A stretch of 64,000 bases of DNA from Callorhinus ursinus (GCF_003265705.1 NW_020313288.1:3073616-3137615), one strand, 5' to 3'. Numbered from the stretch's first letter, positions 12,688-40,058 are shown. The notes: generated by a model not told the origin, from the sequence alone. Numbers and translations are program-made.

Positions 12688-12872
12688 GGGGCACCTGGGT
12701 GGCTCAGTCAGTTAAGCGTCTGCCTTCGGCTCAGATCATGAGCTCAGCAACCTGGGATGGAGCCCTTCATCAGGCTCCCTGCTCAGCGGGGAGTCTACTT
12801 CCTCCTCCCCCTGCTCTTGGCCTATGGGCTCTCTCTCCCCCTCTCAAATAAATAAATAAAATCTTTAAAAAA
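12688..12872 (+). mobile_element. Can-SINE, plus strand
   Basis: The head ggggcacctgggtggctcag begins here. Short target-site duplication tttcccta at 12680-12687 and 12873-12880. Confidence 0.93.
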
Positions 12873-13067
12873 TTTCCCTATGTGAGGTTGTCTAATAAAT
12901 TGGGATGTCACACAAAAGAATGTCCATAGTCTGCACTTACTTCACTTATTCCTTGGGTAGTTCTCCCTTTTACCACCCATACCTCTCTTTGCTTTTATTA
13001 GGAAATCATAGTCGACTTGCATAGATATTGTTCTGCTCATCGAGGGGTTAGAACTGTGTGAATAATC

Positions 13068-13255
13068 GGGGTGCCTGGGTGGCTCAGTCATTGTCTGCCT
13101 TTGGCTCAGGTCATGATCCCAGGGTTCTGGGATCCAAGCCTGCATCGGACTCCCTACTTGGCAGGAAGCCTGCTTTTCCCTCTCCCACTCCCCCTGCTTG
13201 TGTTCCCTCTCTTGCTGTGACTCTCTCTGTCAAATAAATAAATAAAAATCTTAAA
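13068..13255 (+). mobile_element. Can-SINE, plus strand
   Basis: The SINE has a cggggtgcctgggtggctca head and an aaataaataaataaaaatc tail. It lies just upstream of the U2 retrocopy. The target-site duplication is unclear. Confidence 0.9.
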
Positions 13256-13287
13256 AAATATATGTGTGGATAACCATAAAGCTTTCT

Positions 13288-13486
13288 ATCACTTCTTGGC
13301 CTTTTGGCTAAGATCAAGTGTAGTATCTGTTCTTATCAGCTTAATATCTGATATGTGCTCTGAGGACAATATATTAAGTTGGATTTTTGGAACAGGGAGA
13401 TGGAATAGGAGCTTGCTCCTTCCACTCCACGTATCGACCTGGTATTGCAGTACTTCTAGGAAGTAGAAGTAGTAGTAGGTGCATCC
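13288..13486 (+). pseudogene. RNU2 (pseudogene): U2 snRNA retropseudogene
   Basis: A nearly full-length match to U2, the spliceosomal RNA that pairs with the intron branch point. The 5' end (atcacttcttggccttttgg), the branch-recognition gtagta and the Sm site atttttgg are all present. Departures are a 4-base loss in stem-loop II (gatatgtgctctgaggac), several substitutions, and a 15-base insertion (agtagaagtagtagt) near the 3' end. The copy is followed by a purine-rich tail. The whole insert is flanked by accataaagctttc (13273-13286) and accataaagtttc (13600-13612), which reads as a target-site duplication from L1-type retroposition. No snRNA promoter (PSE) was recognised, so it is probably silent. 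Confidence 0.88.
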
Positions 13487-13504
13487 CAGCCTAATTAAAG
13501 GTTC

Positions 13505-13597
13505 AAAAAAGAGAGAGAGAGAAAGAGAAAAAAGAGGAAGGAAGGGAGGGAGAGAGGGAGGAAGGAAGGAAAGAAAGGAAAAGAAAGAAAAGAAACA
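13505..13597 (+). repeat. Purine (GA/GGAA) tract
   Basis: Almost pure A/G sequence of agag and ggaa units. It probably grew from the A-rich tail of the U2 retrocopy. Confidence 0.9.
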
Positions 13598-13614
13598 CCA
13601 CCATAAAGTTTCCT

Positions 13615-15994
13615 TAAACTATGAGGAACTCTGGCTTTCTGCAGAACAAATCTTGGTCAATGGGTAGGAGCCCCAAAATGATAATGCCAAATACATGGGG
13701 ACATTTCAAATTATTTCACGAGGATGTTAAATACAAACACCTAAACAATGTGCTCCAAATTCATATGAATGGTCTGATCCCAAATATCCATGTCCAGTCT
13801 CATAAACATATATGACATGCCCTAAAATTTTAACCATTGCAAAAATGTGGCTGAACTATATCTTCACTTTTATGGGAAATAATACTGTTAATTCCATGAG
13901 TGGAGGAATGTTTCTGTATCACCACCCACTATTCACTAACACTTTTGAACGGTTCCAGAAAGTATCTAAGGCATCCGTGAATGGATGATATCCTCATTCA
14001 CTGAGGCCTTTTTCATTCTTCATCCCCTTTTATCTCTCTTGTCATAGTTTATATTTTACTTCACTCACTTTTATATTATCCAACGAAGTTTAAAATATTT
14101 TCTCATCAGAATCTTTTTATATCATTTGAGGGACTTATTTACTACTTAATTAAATTGCTAAAACTATTGTTTTTACTATTATGAATAAGAAGTTATATTG
14201 ACAAAATTGTAACAATATACAAAATAAAGTTTACTAGCATTAAAAATGCCTCAATTTGTATGCACCTGGTAATATTGCCTCAGAATGTATAATTCTTAAA
14301 TTCACAGTTACAAAGTTGATTTGACAGCTCAAAGTTGCAATATTATAATATCTTTTTAGTAAATTAAATAGATTGACATTTATTAGTATACATTTGAAAA
14401 CACAGTTAATAGGATATTTCTCAGAAACATTTTATACATTTATAAAGTACATAACTCATATGAAAACAGTTAATGGAATATTTCTCAGAAACACAGCACT
14501 TGTTCAACCAAAAATATATACACTCACATACTCAATCTTAATAACAACATATCCTGAGGGATTGTATTCAGTGCTGAATAACAGAATACCCACACAGTCT
14601 GCCCAATATGTCGGTAATGCTTATTTATTTCACAGAAATACTGACAGCAGGTGCTCAATGATGCTGCAGGGAAACAGTCCCATATGTTATGGATGCACCA
14701 TTGCCTCTGTTCTAGTGGAATTAGAAACACAGAAGCATGAGAAATAATAAGAGAATGAGGTGTTCACCATACAAATCAGATGTTATTTGAGTATGTTAAG
14801 ATCTAGAGAAAAGGGGTCGGAGCACTAGATAATATCAACAGCCATGACATCCTAATCAGTGGCCTGGTGGACGGTAGAGGGCTTTCAGGAAAATGTAAGC
14901 TGTGGACATGTAACCATGGAGGTACATCCATGATGGGAAAGCTGGTAGGATGTCTGTGAAAGCCCACCCCTCTGAGAAAATGGAAGTCATGCAGCTGGTA
15001 TTTGTTTTGAGGATACTTTTGATCGGCAAGACTAGCAATCAGGAAAATAAGCTGGAGATGGTGCCCACAAAGTCCCTATGCATCTATCTCCTTATATAGA
15101 TGGGTGGCTCAATAAACTGAAAATTGCTTCTTCTAGATCTCTCGCAAGCTGGGCTCTTACAGAATTCTATCATGGAACCATATAGAGAAGGCATCCTGGG
15201 AAATGTAGTTCTTAGCCTTACCTATGTTGGTAGAACACAATCCAACAGAACCATCTCCACCTCTAGATTTCATTCTCTCTTTTTAATTCAAATGTCCACT
15301 TCCTAACCAGAAGCCAGGACAAAGAGCCTAGAGCAACAAATGGAAATGATAGTTCATATGAAACTATACTCTTTCAAGACCATTGCATACCTACAAATTT
15401 CTGCCAACTTACATACTTACAAAACTGCAAGTGAGCAAAATGGAATAATGAAACTCTGGCCAAAAAAAAGATGTTAAGAATACATACCTTATGTAAGCAA
15501 AGAAGTGCCAACTCTAAAAGTCGTAGGTTCTCTCAGGAAGCTAACAAGATGGACTATGTGTAATGGGAAAGTGATACTCAGTTTGGAACACACTGGGCCA
15601 GTAAGAAAATCTAAACTAATACCAATGTTACATTAGTCTAAAGTCCCCATACTTATAAAAAACTATATAAAATTAAACCTGATGCATATTCAAAACACAC
15701 ATCAAATCACCCATGGCTGTATCACACTTCAAAATGGAAACAGAAATATTACCTGAATTCATAAGGGAAAAAAACCCATATCAAAATTCATGTACTATAT
15801 ATATGTACTTAGAATACTTGAGAATTTTCATGTCGATGTTTAGTTGAAAAAGATATGGAAATTCACTGGCTAGAAGTCCCATTAAGGATGAGATACTGAG
15901 CAATACCATCTTTGTAACTTATGTAAGATTTCTCTTCTGGTGTGGATTTTCCAAACTGTTTTAGATGAGTTAATTTGCATCAGGTTTTCTCACA
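13615..15994 (-). other. ZNF556 3' flank and putative 3' UTR
   Basis: No gene was found here. The stretch 14200-15300 aligns in pieces with 50590-52000 below ZNF555: for example, aatgaggtgttcaccataca pairs with ataaggtgttcactagacaa. A minus-strand SBS/ZNF143-like motif (ggcatcctgggaaatgtag) lies at 15190-15213. A local direct repeat (tttctcagaaaca at 14416 and 14481) is also visible. Confidence 0.55.
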
Positions 15995-30764
<14,770 letters not shown>

Positions 30765-30934
30765 CTCTCAGCCCCGCTCCTGGCTCTCCTGGCGTCCTCG
30801 CGGTGACTCCGCGGCCCGTGCAGGTGAGAGCGATGCGGATCCAAGACAGCCGCTCCGCAAGGGGCAGGTGCACACTGGTGCCTCAGGCCGTCTGAGAGTC
30901 TAGGCCCCTAGGCTAGGAGCGCGTCCGCCCCCGG

Positions 30935-31015
30935 CCCTGATTGGACGGTGCTCCGAGCCCCCGGATCCTGATTGGATAGTGCTCCGAACCCCGCCCCAGC
31001 CCTCCTAATTGGACA
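30935..31015 (-). promoter_or_regulatory. Triple CCAAT-box promoter of ZNF556
   Basis: ATTGG (CCAAT on the gene strand) occurs at 30940, 30971 and 31008. The first two lie in 31-base tandem copies of ctgattgga..gtgctccga. They sit about 175-250 bases upstream of the ATG and suggest NF-Y control. Confidence 0.65.
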
Positions 31016-31599
31016 GCCCAGATGTTTGGCGGTTGTCAGTGTTGAAGCCTCATCTATGCTGCCCCACCCCACTCACCTGCTGCTTTAGATCAGGCAAGTC
31101 CAGCCAACTAGTGCCGGTGCTAGCCGGAAATTTGAACCCTGCAGCTTGAACCTGGGCACAGGAAATTTTCTCAGAACAACCACAAGTTACCAGAGGTGTT
31201 TATTAAAATTCTCAGGTTCACGTTTTACACTAAGGGGAAATTAATTGCAGATCCATGTTTTACTATATACCTAGAGACTTTGAAATGTGAACGGCTACGA
31301 TATCCCTCAGGCCCCTGACAGAAGAAAACAGCAAAAGCTTAAATAAATTTGGAATGGACCCAGAAATTTAATATGCTTAACAGATTGAGTCAAAATTCCT
31401 AGTGCATTTAATATGCTTCCCTGTGCAGAAAATACTTCCCAGCTTAAGAGCCAGTGGAAGGAAAATCTATTGCTTATTTTATTTACAAAGTTGAAAGAAA
31501 TCATGTTTTATGGTTTTTAAAAAGTATTGTCCATTCTCATAAAAATTAGTGCTCAGAGACGTAGCATGTAGAAAACAGGTTCTCATTAAAAATATACTA

Positions 31600-31798
31600 C
31601 TCAGGAGGCCCCTGAGTGGCTCAGTCATTAAGCGTCTGCCTTCGGCTCAGGTCTTGGTCCCGGGGTCCTGGGCTTGAGCCCTGCGTCCGGCTCTCTGCTC
31701 CGCGGGAAGCCTGCTTCTTCCTCTCCTACTCCCCCTGCTTGTGTTCCCTCTCTCGCTGTCTCTCTGTATCAAATAAATAAACAAAAATCTTTAAAAAA
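31600..31798 (+). mobile_element. Can-SINE, plus strand
   Basis: The SINE has a gaggcccctgagtggctcag head and an aaataaataaacaaaaatc tail. An AT-rich simple repeat follows (31799-31845). Confidence 0.92.
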
Positions 31799-31846
31799 TA
31801 TATGTATATATGTATTATATGTGTATATATATATATATAAAACTCG

Positions 31847-32027
31847 GGGCGCCTGGGTAGCTCAGTCAGTTAAGCGTCTGCCTTTGGCTCAGGTTATGAT
31901 CTCAGGGTCTTGGGATCGAGGCCCGCATCGGGCTCCCTGCTCAGTGGGGAGTCTGCTTCTCCCTCTCCCTCTGCCTGTTGCTTCCCCTGCTTGTGCTCTC
32001 TCAGATAAATAAATAAAATTTTAAAAA
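31847..32027 (+). mobile_element. Can-SINE, plus strand
   Basis: The SINE has a cggggcgcctgggtagctca head and an agataaataaataaaattt tail. Confidence 0.93.
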
Positions 32028-32113
32028 TACATATATTACTCATTTGATTTATAAAGTATTAAAAGTATGATTAATTTACTTTTGTTTATTGTTATAAATG
32101 AACACCAAGTTTT

Positions 32114-32309
32114 TAAAAGATTTATTTATTTATTTATTTATTTATTTATTTGAGAAAGAGAGAGCTCAAGGTGGGGAGGGGCAGAGGGAGAAGGAGAGAG
32201 AATCTCAAGCGGACTCCACACGAGTCTGGGGAGGGGCTTAATCTCAGGACCCTGAGATCATGACCTAAGCTGAAACCAAGAATCCCACACTGCACCACCC
32301 AGGTGCTCC
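32114..32309 (-). mobile_element. Can-SINE, minus strand
   Basis: Target-site duplication taaatgaacaccaagtttt at 32095-32113, and a one-base variant from 32310. It contains seven ATTT units. Confidence 0.95.
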
Positions 32310-32329
32310 TAAATGAACACCAGGTTTTA

Positions 32330-33387
32330 AAGAATCAGCCTGAGATTTAGAAATCTCCCTTAAAACTCTCTCCTAGCACACCCTCTAGCATTCATGTCCC
32401 TTTGCCCCTCCAAATTTCAATTTTACTAGTTTTTGTACAGTTTCTTTATATAAAGAGAAGCAATTTCAACCACATTTTTTCTTCCCTTAGACATACTAAT
32501 GTAACATGGTTTACACACTGATATATGCTTCGATTCTATTCAATTGGAAATAAATTCCTGCAGCTTTTTTCATAGCAAGGTGCATACGATGGATAATTTT
32601 GTGTAACCAGTTCTTTTTAGAAACTGGCCCCACACCCAATCTTTTGCTATTCAAATGAGTACAAAGGCAAGTTAAATGGACCCAGTTAAAAGACTTGTGA
32701 ATACTTCCAAAGTAACTGAAACCAAAACTAGATACGTGGTTAGATAACAGGATAAAACAAATATTTTTAAAATTGTACTTTTTTCACATGTAAATAATTC
32801 TTTAAATTTTTATACTGTGGTATCTCATACTTCAAAAACATTGCATAAATGTCTTACATTGAGCTTAAATATTAATACTGCATGCACCCTGTAGGTTGGA
32901 CATAATCCTCACCAGACTTTGGACAGATATTAGACTCCCAATATGTCCACCTTTCTTCATTTCCCTCCTACTCCCTAATGGGACCACTATGGGGAATTTC
33001 ATAGTTATTCTTCATAGCTTTGTCATCTATTATTCATTACTAAGTAGTGTTTGTTTAACTTTGCCATTTTTTGTGGGGTTTTTTGAGCTTTTCATGAAAG
33101 GGTAATAATAGAATTACCAGGAACATGGTCATCACTGGTTTCTTTGCCTCGGTCTTTTTTCACATGTGCAGGCATCTGAAGCTGGGGGTCACCCAATTTA
33201 CTTATCCATTCCAGTGTTTATAGTTTTGGGGCTGTTTCATGATTGTTTTCCTCTTGTGAAAAACGCTGCTCCTATCATTCCTGTTTCAATTTTCAAATGG
33301 CCATGCATAACAAATTCTCTATACATTGGAGAAAAATTACTGAGCTGGAGATTATGGATAATTTCAAATTTATAGGAAATGCCAATG
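32330..33387. other. Intergenic, probable LINE remnants
   Basis: AT-rich sequence with no supported gene. The phrasing near 32890-33060 hints at an antisense L1 remnant, but it is too diverged to name. Confidence 0.35.
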
Positions 33388-33402
33388 AAATGTGTGAATT
33401 GA

Positions 33403-33580
33403 GGGGCGCCTGGGTGGCACAGCCGGTTAAGCGGCTGCCTTCGGCCCAGGTTGTGATTCCAGGATCCTGGGATCGAGTCCCACATCAGGGAACCTGCTTC
33501 CCCCTCTCCCTCTACCTGCTGCTCCCCCTGCTTGTACTCTAATAAAAAAATAAAAAATCTTTAAAAAAAATTCTAAAAAA
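33403..33580 (+). mobile_element. Can-SINE, plus strand
   Basis: Target-site duplication aaatgtgtgaattga at 33388-33402 and 33581-33595. Confidence 0.96.
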
Positions 33581-33599
33581 AAATGTGTGAATTGACTCT

Positions 33600-34220
33600 C
33601 CCACTATTCTTGCATGTTTATTTATTACACAATTGACAACACTGCAATTGCCGAATATTTGCCTCTATAGTACATGCGAAACAGGATTGCCTTGTGATTA
33701 CATCTTTTTTTAAGATTTTATTTATTTATTTGAGAGAGAGAGAGGTATTGAGAGCAGGAACACAAGCAGGGGGAGTGGGAGAGGGAGAAGCAGGGAGCCC
33801 GATGCGGGGCTCGATCCCAGGACCCTGGGACCATGACCTGAGATGAAGGCAGACGCTTCACTGACTGAGCCACCCAGGCACCCTGATTACATCTTGCTTT
33901 TTACTGATTACCAATGATATTGAGCACTTTTTGTCTTTCATCTATGAAATATTTATCAGTCATTTTCTTTTAATTTATTAAAATTACTTTGTATGTTTGT
34001 TGGTTTCTTCTGATATCTTTATATACTCTAGACATGAATCTTTTTCATTTGTATGTATTGCAAATATTGTCTTCCAGACTGTGTTTATCTTTGTGCTCTC
34101 TTTTTTTTTTTTTTCTTTGTTTTTTTTCTTTGTGCTCTCTTTATTCTACATTTGAGTGGTCTGTAGGTTTGAGTTTAATTTCTCATTCTCTTCCTTTGTA
34201 GCTTACTCTTTTCTCCTATA
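33600..34220 (-). mobile_element. Antisense L1M remnant
   Basis: The sequence gattaccaatgatattgagc and ttgcaaatattgtcttccag are typical antisense L1 3' wording. It is interrupted by a SINE. Confidence 0.6.
33707..33883 (-). mobile_element. Can-SINE, minus strand
   Basis: Target-site duplication tgattacatctt at 33695-33706 and 33884-33895. Confidence 0.95.
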
Positions 34221-34488
34221 TAAAAAAAAAACTCTCCATATTCTGAAGTCATCAAATCTTGCTGTAACTTGTAAGAGTGTTCTAGCTTCTTCCTTCACAT
34301 GTAAATCTTCAATAAGTTAATTATCATACATGGAGTTGACAGAAGATTCATTATTCCCTTGTAGACAACCACTGGTTACTGTCCATGTGTTAACGTACCC
34401 ATAATTTCTACCACTGTGCAGCAATGCCTGCTGCATCTTCTTGGTAAAATATGATCATATTTGTATTTTATAACATGCAAACATTTTT

Positions 34489-34666
34489 TAAAAAGATTTT
34501 ATTTATTTATTTGACCGAGAGAGACACAGCAAGAGAGGGAACACAAGTAGGGGGAGTGGGAGAGGGAGAAGCAGGCTCCCTGCTCAGCAGGGAGCCTGAT
34601 GCAGGGCTCGATCCCAGGACCCTGAGCCCAACACAGACGCTTAACGACTGAGCCATCCAGGCGCTC
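34489..34666 (-). mobile_element. Can-SINE, minus strand
   Basis: Short target-site duplication cattttt at 34482-34488 and 34667-34673. Confidence 0.92.
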
Positions 34667-34777
34667 ATTTTTATCCCTGAAATGAGCTCCAGTCCTTGAT
34701 AGGTATCTAATAAGTTGGGAATTATACTGTCCAATATTCCATTTATGACTTATTCCTCATTCAAAACTGAGTTTTCT

Positions 34778-34958
34778 TTTTTTAAGATTTTATTTATTTA
34801 TTTGAGAGAGAGAAAGAGAGAAAGAGAAGGGGGAGGGTCAGAGGGAGAAGCGGACTCCCCCGGAGCAGGGAGCCCGATGTGGGACTCGATCCCGGCACTC
34901 CAGGATCATGACCTGAGCTGAAAGCAGTCGTTCAACCAACTGAGTCACCCAGGTGCCC
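34778..34958 (-). mobile_element. Can-SINE, minus strand
   Basis: Target-site duplication caaaactgagttttct at 34762-34777 and 34959-34974. Confidence 0.96.
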
Positions 34959-35737
34959 CAAAACTGAGTTTTCTAGTTCATTATTATGATCACAGTCATG
35001 GTTTCATGGACACATATACGTATCAAAACTTATATCTGAATTTTATTGTATTTCAGGTATTACTCAATAAACTTAAAAAGTTAGCTTGATCCCAACCTTT
35101 CTATTTCATGTAGTATCAAAATCACACAAACTTAATAAAAATAATTGGGAAGCTTTCTAGTTTTTCCACGTATAAGAGTTTAGTAATAAAATAATTATGT
35201 AGCTCTTAGAGGTTAGATAGAACGCACTTGTAAATCTGAACCTGACAGGCCATTATATTTCATTACACACAGACTGGGCAGACTGGGAAGCACTTACATA
35301 GACACAAAAACGGTACGGCCATGCAGTGAACCTCCGACACTCCTGCCTGGAAACAGGAACCATCATCATTAGGACCCATGGAACCTCTCAGACACACAAA
35401 TGTGGCTCGCCAGACAGGCAGAATCGTCACTGGGAAATACAGATGGACACACCCAAGCACACACCACAGGCACATCCTCAGAGATAACGGTCCCAGAGGA
35501 AGTAACCGACTCTCCCCCTGGCACACAGAGCTCAGGTCCTCAGCACACCCCTGCCCCCAGCTTTGTCTTGTCTTCTCAGGAGTCACCGGCATCCACACAG
35601 TGCGTGTTCTACTTACCTCCTTTCTATGTTGTGTGTCCTAGAATGTCAGCTTCAAGGGAATTGTGATATTTTGTCTGTTCTGGTCACTACGGAACTTAGA
35701 ATATGATGTTACACAGAAACAATCAAGAAAGACTCAT

Positions 35738-35952
35738 CGAGGGCGCCTGGGTGGCTCAGTTGGTTAAGCGACTGCCTTTGGCTCAGGTCATGATCCTGGA
35801 GTCCCCGGATCGAGTCCCGCATCGGGCTCCCTGCTCAGCAGGGAGTCTGCTTCTCCCTCTGACCCTCTTCCTTCTCGTGCTTTCTATCTCTCATTCTCTC
35901 TCTCAAATAAATAAATAAAATCTTTAAAAAAAAAAAAAGAAAGGAAGAAAGA
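35738..35952 (+). mobile_element. Can-SINE in unit B
   Basis: Target-site duplication aagaaagactcat at 35725-35737 and 35953-35965. The tail has grown into a gaaa repeat. Confidence 0.95.
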
Positions 35953-36179
35953 AAGAAAGACTCATGGAATGTCCAGGCTCAACAGACACACGAATGCGGT
36001 GGTTTGTGCACAACCGTCATGGAGCGCTTCATCCACCAGAACCGGGGTAAATGAGCTGTTTTCACGCCACCCCACGTGGCGGAAGCCCCCAAACCCAAAC
36101 GCAGGTCCGTAGGCCATCCTGGTGCAGAGGGGTGTTCCTGAGCCACCACTGGCCACCTAAGAACTAAAGAATGGCGACT

Positions 36180-37000
36180 CCGAGCCCCCGGTGAGGCCCC
36201 AGGGGTCAGACACGACTGCAGCGACGTCAGGCCCCTCACAGACGCCGCGAGTCTTCCAGAAACAGGCCCTTGGTTCCGGACGCAGACAGCTCAGTCGGGG
36301 CATCACTGGTGTCTGACCCTCGTTCAGCCACCATGTCCTCCACTGTGGTCGCCTCCGGAGCCATCGCCTCCGCGGCAGCCTCCTCATCCCCCCGTCGTGG
36401 AGGCTCCGTGGGACCCTCAGGGGCCTTCCCCGTCAGTCAACGCTGCCCGAGCACAGGAGGAGAGGGGAGCACGGAAGCCTCGGGAGCTAGGGCCACCAGG
36501 CGAACCGCCACCAACTCCCGACATCCGGCCACTCAGCGTGCCAAAAGTTGGAGCTGAGGAAGAAGGGGAGGGCCCCCCACCACTTCCGTCTCCGCTCCCG
36601 CCTCGAACGCCTTTGGCGGTCTCCACCTCTGAGGGGTGCGCCTGCGCACTTCAGCGAAGACGAATTCCCAGGGGTCTCCAGGACACAGCTGCTTTATACG
36701 CAGGCCCGTGCTGCATGCTGGGAAAAGTCTGAGTGGCGGGACTCCCTACATGGGGGGGGGGGGGGCTCTTTTTGGAACTACATTTCCCATAGGCCAACGG
36801 GATGGGTTCTGCGCAGTGGGGAAACCCCACTCAGGAAGAAGTGCGCGTGCGCCGCGGCTGGCGGCCACGAAGACTCGCCCTGAAGGCTGCGGACAAGGAG
36901 GGCGCCAAGGTGGGCGGTTGGTATCTTGGGGGCTCAAAATGTCAGACCTGAGCTAGGAGACAAGTCGCGTCAGTGACCAGGACAATGGGTGTGAGTCCCA
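36180..37000. promoter_or_regulatory. CpG promoter core of unit B
   Basis: CpG-rich DNA with an SBS/ZNF143-like pair: ctgcatgctgggaaaag at 36711 and ggaactacatttcccatagg at 36774. The spacing between motifs resembles unit A. A run of 14 G lies between them (36752-36765). Overlapping frames here have no recognisable product. Confidence 0.65.
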
Positions 37001-38790
37001 TAGGCGTCTTTGTGACGTGACTAGCGGTTTTGAGAGCCTGAGAGTTGTGTTTGTGCTTGCGGGTCATGAGCAGATGTGTATGTGGCAGCAGGAGTTGGCG
37101 GCGGCTGGGGGCCGTGTGATCTCACGATGTGTGTTCTGCTTCTCATTTCTCACCTCACGGCCGCACGGGGCTGCCACAGTGTTCCCAGGGGATGTCCGAT
37201 CAGTAATGGTGTTTCCCAGCGAGAAGGCATGCGACTGGCTTGATGACCAGTTCAGAGCTGGAAAGTCATGATGCCGGTGCCCAAGGGTTAGGATTCCCCA
37301 AGCAGGGTCCTTCTTGGGCAACAACTGAGAGGCCCGTTGCTAGCAAAGTCTGACCCAAAGAACCCGGTATGAAATAAAAGGTCGCAGAGGAGGTCTTAAC
37401 TTCTCTCCCGGTATGTGTGTGAGGTGAGGCCCCAGGGGTGGTTTCCTAACTAGCTCCTAAAAAGGGCCTGATAAGGCATATATCCTTCCCAAGTTCTGTA
37501 ACTCTTCGGAAGAGTGATCCCAGCGTGATGGAAACAAGTCTTGTTGCCTGTGTCTATATCAAGGTCGAGGAGAATTTTAAATTTCCTCTTAGCATATGAA
37601 AGCAGGAGGTTTTTGGTGGTGGTTCATTTTTTAGTAATTCAGTTTCAATATATGTACATCAAAATTCATTAAGTGTAGTTCTATCAGTTTTCCACAATTG
37701 TGCTACAACAGTCAAGATACAGAACACTTAATCACCCCTCAAAAAAATTCATGGTGCCCGTGCGTGGTCAGCACTCCCACCCTTAATCCCTAATCTATTC
37801 CAAATCTCTATACCTTTGCCTTTTTCCAAAGAATGTCATATAAATGGAACACCACGTTGCCTTTCCAGTCCTATGTGTAAGTTTTGATGTCATATTTGTA
37901 AAATCATGCATACTTACTTTACAGAGTATTCTGAGTTTTGTTTTTGAACAATACCCAGAATGGTGGTGGCCTATATTAGACATTCAAAGTGACAGATTTC
38001 ATTATTATTAGGAGCCATGTGAAATCAGAAAAGACACTGTGTTCCCTTGCTTAACTTTCTTCATTTGTATGATGACAGAGATGATGTGGGGTGATGAGGA
38101 GTCAAATGAGATACTAATGATTATCAAATCACATTATTTTATGCAGCACTATGAAACCATAAATTAACATGCAGGAATGGACAGATTAGACTTTATTTGT
38201 TCTTTAATTAAGCAAAATACTGTTGCATTTTTTCTCTTCCCTAATGTGCTAGAAATATATCCATATGGAAATTACACCCAGGAAAGTAGAATGGGGCATA
38301 TCTCCAAAGGCAAGAGAAACAAAAGCAAAAATGAACTATTGGGACTTCATCAAGATAAAAAGCTTTGCACAGCAAAAGAAACAGTCAACAAAACTAAAAG
38401 GCAACCTATGGAATGGGAGAAGATATTTGCAAATATCTTATCAGATAAAGGGCTAGTATCCAAAATCTATAAAGAACTTATTAAACTCACCACCAAAAAA
38501 ATAAATAATCCAGTCAAGGAATGGGCAGAAGACATGAACAGACATTTCTCCAAAGAAGACATACAGATGGCCAACAGACACATGAAAAAATGCTCAACAT
38601 CACTTGGCATTAGAGAAATACAAATTGAAACCACAATGAGTTAACACCTTACACCTTAGAATGGCTAAAATTAACAACTCTGGGAAAAACAGATGTTGGC
38701 AAGGATGCAGAGAAAGGGGAACCCTCTTACACTGTTGGTGGGAATGCAAACTGGTGCAGCCATTCTGGAAAACAGTATGGAGGTTCCTCA

Positions 38791-38895
<105 letters not shown>

Positions 38896-38976
38896 TTATA
38901 GCAGCAATGTCCACAATAGCCAAACTGTGGAAAGAGCCGAGATGTCCATCAACAGATGAATGGATAAAGAAGATGT

Positions 38977-39162
38977 AGGGGTGCCTGGTTGGCTCAGTCA
39001 GTTGAGTGTCTGCCTTCAGCTCACGTCAGGATCCCAGGGTCCTGGGATTGAGCCTCACGTCGGGCTCCCTGCTCAGCAGGGAGTCTGCTTCTCCCTCTCC
39101 CTCTGCCCCTCCTCCTCCTCCTGCTCGTGCTCTCTCTCAAATAAATAAAATCTTTTAAAAAA
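38977..39162 (+). mobile_element. Can-SINE inside L1
   Basis: Target-site duplication aagatgt at 38970-38976 and 39163-39169. Confidence 0.93.
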
Positions 39163-39445
39163 AAGATGTGGTATATATATATACAATGGAAAGTTACGTG
39201 GCCATCAAAGAAATATGAAATCTTGCCATTTGCAATGATGTGGATGGAACTAGAGGGTATTACGCTAAGTGAAATAAATCGATCAGAGAAAGACAATTAT
39301 ATGATCTCACTGATACATGGAATTTAAGAAACAAGGCAGAGGATCATAGGAGAAGAGAAGAAAAAAACGGAACAAGATGAAACCAGAGAGGGAGACAAAC
39401 CATAAGAAGACTCTTAATCTTAGGAAACAAACTGAGGGTTGCTGA

Positions 39446-39464
39446 GGGGGGGGGGGGGGGGGGG
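39446..39464 (+). repeat. G19 homopolymer
   Basis: Nineteen consecutive G in the L1 3' UTR. The matching place in the left arm (about 6495-6515) has only short G runs. Confidence 0.9.
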
Positions 39465-40058
39465 ATGGGGTAACTGGGTGATGGACATTGGAGAGGATAT
39501 GTGTTGTAATGAGCACTGGGTATTATATAAGACTGATGAATCACAGACCTGTACTCCTGAAACAAATACTACTTTATATGTTAATTCATTGAATTTAAAT
39601 TTAAAAAATTAACAAAAAACTTTTAAAAAGAAAATACAAACTAGGTGAAATTCACTCATGTTCTTATCTTTTGAAGATAGTGACCAGAAGGGAGCACAAA
39701 TGGAACTTCAGGTGCTGGCAATTTTCTGTTTCTTGATCTGGTGCTGATTATGTGGGTGCATTAACTTTATAACAGTTCAGTGAGCTGTTTTATAATATGT
39801 TCATTTTTCTGTATGCCTGTTGCATTTATATAAAAAGTTAAAAGGAACAAATGGAAAACGACTGAATAGATCAGCAAAATTAAGAACTCCAAGGATGAAG
39901 AACCAGCAATTTACATACACCTGAAGAGAGACTTAGTGGAAAGTAAGATAACATAGAAGAAAATGTCAAGATTGAAGCCCAGAGAGGCAAAATTGGTGGA
40001 AAGTACAGAGGAGAGAGTATGAGACATTATGGTATTCAAAATTGTGGACCTTGGAATG

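Larger units (their letters stand above)
35240..38290 (+). repeat. Paralogous promoter unit B
   Basis: Second copy of the unit described at 10050. Anchors are gtgtcctagaatgtcagctt near 35633, a CpG core, ggacaatgggtgtgagtccc near 36981, acagtcaagatacagaacac near 37709, atgattatcaaatcacatta near 38118, and tttaattaagcaaaatactg near 38204. A SINE interrupts it. No coding exon follows on the plus strand. Confidence 0.75.

Noticed and set aside
13288..13486. A functional U2 snRNA gene
   Set aside because: Stem-loop II deletion, a 3' insertion, target-site duplication and no snRNA promoter indicate a retropseudogene.
36157..36732. Overlapping open frames on both strands in the unit B CpG core, including MAPEATTVEDMVAERGSD on the minus strand
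   Set aside because: The frame is short, ends in a stop without a donor, and resembles no known protein; coding status cannot be supported.
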